Positions 31,882 through 34,666 of a stretch of 34,666 bases of DNA are shown in pieces (within the stretch, counting starts at the first letter, position 1; the number at the start of each line of letters is the position of its first letter). This DNA is from Bacteroidales bacterium. Lineage in GTDB: Bacteria > Bacteroidota > Bacteroidia > Bacteroidales > WRLA01. Position numbers and translations under genes: made by a program. The DNA lies in assembly GCA_009777825.1 (NCBI GenBank), contig WRLA01000027.1, forward strand, positions 1-34,666. The letters run 5' to 3'. The notes beneath the pieces are model-generated. The model searched no databases and was not told the DNA's origin. It was given only the letters and a program-made list of their open reading frames with translations.

Positions 31882-32585
31882 ATATTGTGATTGGTTAGTT
31901 GATGAAAAACTTTTTCCAACTTATCGGATTTGGTCAGTTCGGCGATAGCGGCGTCGGCGACGATTTCTCCTTTGTTGATGATGATGGTACGGTTGCAGAT
32001 GGCTTCTACTTCCTGCATGATGTGGGTGGAGAGTATCACCACTTTTTCTTTTCCGAGTTGACAAATCAGTTCGCGGATGCCAACGATTTGGTTGGGATCT
32101 AATCCCGATGTGGGTTCGTCCATGATGAGTACTTCGGGGTCGTGTATCAGCGCTTGGGCGAGCCCGACCCGTTGCCGGTAACCTTTCGACAGGGCTTTGA
32201 TTTTCTTGGCGCTTTCGGGCGTCAAGCCGGTGCGGTGAATCATCTCTTTGACCCGCTGGGCGACATGGTTAATCTTATGAATTTTAGCGATAAATTCCAG
32301 ATATTCACGGACATACATGTCGGTATAGAGCGGATTGTGTTCGGGCAGATAGCCGATGCGTTTTTTGATTTCCAACGGATTTTCATCCGTGTCGAAACCG
32401 CAAACGGTTACTTTTCCTTCGTTTTTCGGGATGAAGCAGGTGATGATTTTCATCATGGTGGACTTTCCCGCACCGTTAGGTCCTAACAGTCCGACAATCT
32501 CGCCCTGTTTTACGGAGAACGAAACGTTGTTCAGGGCGCGTTGCTCGCCGTATATCTTTGTAACATGTTCTACTGTGATGGACAT
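31878..32585 (-). CDS. ABC transporter ATP-binding protein, GldA-like
   Basis: A 235-residue ABC ATPase. Walker A is GPNGAGKS at 35-42, the signature is KALSKGYRQRVGLAQAL, Walker B VLIMDEPTSGLD, and the switch histidine is in LSTHIMQEVEAIC. The start MSITVEHVTKIYGEQRALNN, the Q-loop region RIGYLPEHNPLYTDMYVREY and the LSKGYRQR signature match the Bacteroidota GldA subgroup. GldA of gliding species is about 300 residues; this protein lacks the C-terminal ~65 residues, so a gliding role should not be assumed. No permease is next to it. It starts 14 bases after the fabD stop and overlaps the acyltransferase gene. Confidence 0.85.
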   Translation of the reverse strand: MSITVEHVTKIYGEQRALNNVSFSVKQGEIVGLLGPNGAGKSTMMKIITCFIPKNEGKVTVCGFDTDENPLEIKKRIGYLPEHNPLYTDMYVREYLEFIAKIHKINHVAQRVKEMIHRTGLTPESAKKIKALSKGYRQRVGLAQALIHDPEVLIMDEPTSGLDPNQIVGIRELICQLGKEKVVILSTHIMQEVEAICNRTIIINKGEIVADAAIAELTKSDKLEKVFHQLTNHNI

Positions 32586-32599
32586 GGTTCCGTTGTCAA

Positions 32600-33496
32600 T
32601 TAAAACGTATCAATCGTATCAATGCTGACGACTGTGGCATTGCCGTCAATTTTTTGGATTAAGCCCTGCAACACTTTTCCCGGTCCGAGTTCCGTAAAGT
32701 CTTTTATTCCGTTGTCCATCATGTTTTTGACGGATTGCGCCCATCGCACGGGCGACGTTAATTGCGCTATTAGGTTCTTGCGGATGATTTCGGGGTTGGA
32801 GACCGGTTGTGCCGTTACATTTTGGTAAATGGGACAGATACCGCTTACGAATTTGGTGTCGTTGATGGCTTTTTCCAACTCCTGACGGGCAGGTTCCATC
32901 AACGGGGAGTGAAAGGCGCCGCTCACGTTTAAGGGCATGGCGCGTTTGGCGCCGGCTTCTTTCAGTTTGGCGCAGGCGAGTTCGATGCCTTTTACGCTAC
33001 CCGAGATGACCAACTGATGATGACAGTTGTAGTTTGCCGGTACGACGACTTCATCGGTGATGTCGGCGCAGATTTTTTCGACCACGGCGTCGTCCAAGTT
33101 GGTAATGGCAGCCATCGTCGAAGGCGTCAGTTCGCAGGCTTTTTGCATGGCGAGCGCCCGCTTGGAAACCAAGCGCAAGCCATCTTCAAAGGCGAGTACT
33201 TTGTTGGCTGTCAATGCCGAAAACTCACCCAACGAATGTCCGGCAACCATGTCGGGCTTGAAATCGTCCTCCATCACCCGTGCCAAAATGACGGAGTGAA
33301 GAAAAATAGCCGGCTGCGTGATTTTGGTCTGCCTCAATTCCTCTTCCGTACCTTCAAACATGACTTTGGTGATGTCGAAGTCGAGGATGTTGTTCGCTTT
33401 CTTAAAAAGATCTCTGGCGATGGAATGGTTGTCGTAGAGCGATTTGCCCATTCCTACATATTGGGCACCTTGCCCGGGAAACACGTATGCTTTCAT
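32600..33496 (-). CDS. fabD: Malonyl-CoA:ACP transacylase
   Basis: A complete 298-residue FabD. The N-terminal FPGQGAQYVGMGK, the nucleophile in GHSLGE (S88), QPAIFLHSV before it and the catalytic His in NVSGAFHSPLM are all present. It moves malonyl from CoA to acyl carrier protein for fatty acid synthesis. Neighbours downstream (ABC ATPase, PlsC-like acyltransferase) are close-packed, placing lipid genes in one transcript. No other fab gene is adjacent, unlike the fabH-fabD-fabG order in many bacteria. Confidence 0.95.
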   Translation of the reverse strand: MKAYVFPGQGAQYVGMGKSLYDNHSIARDLFKKANNILDFDITKVMFEGTEEELRQTKITQPAIFLHSVILARVMEDDFKPDMVAGHSLGEFSALTANKVLAFEDGLRLVSKRALAMQKACELTPSTMAAITNLDDAVVEKICADITDEVVVPANYNCHHQLVISGSVKGIELACAKLKEAGAKRAMPLNVSGAFHSPLMEPARQELEKAINDTKFVSGICPIYQNVTAQPVSNPEIIRKNLIAQLTSPVRWAQSVKNMMDNGIKDFTELGPGKVLQGLIQKIDGNATVVSIDTIDTF

Positions 33497-33525
33497 TTTT
33501 TGAAAATGTATTTATTTAGATTTTG

Positions 33526-34254
33526 TTAGTTCTTTCTTCCGAAAATACGTAACAGGAACAGGAACAGGTTGATGAAGTCTAAATAGAGCGTCAACGAGCC
33601 CATCAATGCCATTTTTCCTGCCGTATTGTCAAACTCGCCGACTTGGGCGGAGTAATTTTTCAATTTCTGAACGTCGTAAGCGGTTAAGCCGGTGAATATC
33701 AATACGCCGATAATGCTGATGATATAATCCATGGTCGAGTTTCTCATAAAGATATTGACCACGATGGCGATAATAATTCCAATCAGCGCCATCCGCAGAA
33801 AAGCGCCGAACTTGGTCAGGTCGGTCTTTGTCGTGTAGCCGATGACCGACATCGTGATAAAAGTCCCGGCGGTAACGGCAAAGGTGGTTCCGATAACGTT
33901 CATGTCATAAACCAAAAAGATGGTACTCAGACTCACGCCCATCAATACCGAATAAAGAATAAACAGTAGCGATAAAACGCTCAACGACAACCGGTTAACT
34001 GCCGACGACATGACCAACACCAACACAAACGGCGCAAAAATCACAACCCAAAGCAAAGGGGCAACTTTTCCTGTTTCTAAGTTAAAAAAATATGGTATAA
34101 ATGTGTCAAAGTTTGCCGCTACCAAGAATGACGTTATGGCAGTCAGCGCCAACGCCCCCGCCATCCACATAAAGACCTTGGAGATAAACGTTCTTGAAAC
34201 GTCCTGTGCCTGAACGGCTTGAAAAGTCAAATTGTTATTTTCCGTGTAATTCAT
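33526..34254 (-). CDS. Bax inhibitor-1/YccA family membrane protein
   Basis: A 242-residue polytopic protein with seven predicted helices (for example VFMWMAGALALTAITSFLVA, APLLWVVIFAPFVLVLVMSS, VLSLLFILYSVLMGVSLSTI). The C-terminal GLTAYDVQKLKNYS and LYLDFINLFLFLLRIFG match the BI-1 signature, including the D residues implicated in pH-dependent calcium leak. In E. coli the relative YccA modulates the membrane protease FtsH. It is 29 bases upstream of fabD and probably opens the same transcript. A seven-base inverted repeat (TACTCAC-TTGTTA-GTGAGTA) lies at 34276-34295. Confidence 0.92.
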   Translation of the reverse strand: MNYTENNNLTFQAVQAQDVSRTFISKVFMWMAGALALTAITSFLVAANFDTFIPYFFNLETGKVAPLLWVVIFAPFVLVLVMSSAVNRLSLSVLSLLFILYSVLMGVSLSTIFLVYDMNVIGTTFAVTAGTFITMSVIGYTTKTDLTKFGAFLRMALIGIIIAIVVNIFMRNSTMDYIISIIGVLIFTGLTAYDVQKLKNYSAQVGEFDNTAGKMALMGSLTLYLDFINLFLFLLRIFGRKN

Positions 34255-34275
34255 AATTGTATTTACATTTAATGA

Positions 34276-34295
34276 TACTCACTTGTTAGTGAGTA
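34276..34295. promoter_or_regulatory. Inverted repeat upstream of the BI-1 gene
   Basis: Perfect TACTCAC/GTGAGTA arms with a six-base spacer, 21 bases upstream of the ATG at 34254. It could be an operator or an mRNA hairpin; no regulator is known. Confidence 0.4.
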
Positions 34296-34375
34296 AACGC
34301 GCTTTACTTACAAAAAGTGTGCCACAAGGAAACTTACCATCATTATGGGATGTGAGATATGCGATGTGAGACGTG

Positions 34376-34420
34376 AGACACAAGACCGTTAGACATAAGA
34401 CTGTTAGACACAAGACTGTT
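34376..34420. repeat. 15-bp tandem repeat, three copies
   Basis: AGACACAAGACCGTT, AGACATAAGACTGTT and AGACACAAGACTGTT in tandem, differing at one or two positions, preceded by GTGAGA-type hexamers. They lead directly into the CERSEAIQ-type repeat. Confidence 0.85.
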
Positions 34421-34502
34421 TCCCGTCATTGCGAACGCAGTGAAGCAATCCAGAGTTCGTTACACGTTACGCGTTACTCAGTTATTCAATCATTCAGTTA
34501 TT
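34421..34502. repeat. Composite dispersed repeat plus CAGTTATT octamers
   Basis: CCCGTCATTGCGAACGCAGT, GAAGCAATCCAGAG and GTTACACGTTACGCGTTACT match the complement of 25270-25345. Three CAGTTATT/CAATCATT octamers at 34479-34502 follow. Confidence 0.8.
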
Positions 34503-34507
34503 AAAAC

Positions 34508-34541
34508 AGGCGCCCCCTATCATCGGAAGCGCCTTCTTTTA
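34508..34541. terminator. Possible bidirectional terminator hairpin
   Basis: Six-base stem AGGCGC/GCGCCT with a 15-base loop, followed by TTCTTTT on the plus strand and by a T-rich run on the minus strand. The gene it served is not in the window, probably displaced by the IS66 fragment. Confidence 0.4.
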
Positions 34542-34666
34542 AAGGGCATCAAATCTGCATAGCTCATCTGCTGCGAGAGTTGAAATATCTGAGTAAACTT
34601 TACCCAAAACAGCAATGGTCAGAAAATTGTAAATCCTTACTTTTACAAGCAGTAGAACTGAAAAAA
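34542..34666 (+). pseudogene. IS66-family transposase fragment
   Basis: The frame reads KGHQICIAHLLRELKYLSKL then YPKQQWSENCKSLLLQAVEL, the part of the IS66 DDE transposase just after the D of the catalytic core (…C-x-A-H-x-x-R-E-L…). It is cut upstream at about 34540 inside the protein and runs off the right edge, so only the right part of the transposase could follow. Confidence 0.65.

Noticed and set aside
34376-34420. Possible CRISPR repeats
   Set aside because: Fifteen-base units abut directly with no spacers, and no cas gene is present.

Overview
The window looks like a chromosomal piece of a Bacteroidota (Bacteroidales-like) bacterium. The evidence is the recurrent TAnnTTTG promoter element just upstream of gene starts, a secreted protein with a type IX secretion (T9SS) C-terminal sorting domain, SusC/TonB-style regulatory-domain outer-membrane barrel, DUF4933 lipoproteins, Bacteroidales-type lipoboxes and Bacteroidota-type dispersed intergenic repeats. 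No rRNA, tRNA or CRISPR array was seen.

Layout. Positions 1-3.7 kb are a junkyard of broken genes: an IS1634-type transposase piece, a cut-off C10 peptidase, a small lipoprotein, the C-terminus of a tail-fibre-like protein, a membrane protein without its N-terminus, and a deleted VapBC-like toxin-antitoxin (TA) remnant. From 3.7 to 8.8 kb everything reads leftward: a 5-alpha-reductase-like membrane enzyme, an Old Yellow Enzyme (OYE) flavin reductase and a short-chain dehydrogenase (SDR), a trio that could act on 3-keto steroids or bile acids. The trio is interrupted by two related RelE/ParE-type TA modules, a lipoprotein and a flavodoxin. From 8.9 to 16.7 kb (rightward) come a TPR protein, a secreted PHP-domain protein with a T9SS tail, a PHP-glycosyltransferase fusion and ilvE. 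From 16.7 to 19.2 kb (leftward) are small membrane proteins, an orphan T9SS tail and an AAA/DUF4143 ATPase. From 19.3 to 29.3 kb are an outer-membrane barrel protein, two paralogous DUF4933 lipoproteins separated by a DUF433 antitoxin, a GT87-type glycosyltransferase fused in frame to the second lipoprotein, and an FtsX-like ABC permease. After a MITE-like IS remnant, 30.1-34.3 kb is conserved core: thiolase, and the leftward operon BI-1, fabD, ABC ATPase, acyltransferase. The right edge is an IS66 transposase fragment.

The most unusual theme is modular replacement of gene 5' ends. One lipoprotein gene is driven by a copied antitoxin promoter and leader. Another begins with the first codons of a DUF5615-type toxin directly after its DUF433 antitoxin. 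A third lipoprotein is joined in frame to a glycosyltransferase through a dispersed repeat. Several other genes are cut at non-IS junctions. Transposase fragments at both edges and an internally deleted IS inside suggest a repeat-rich, recombining genome.
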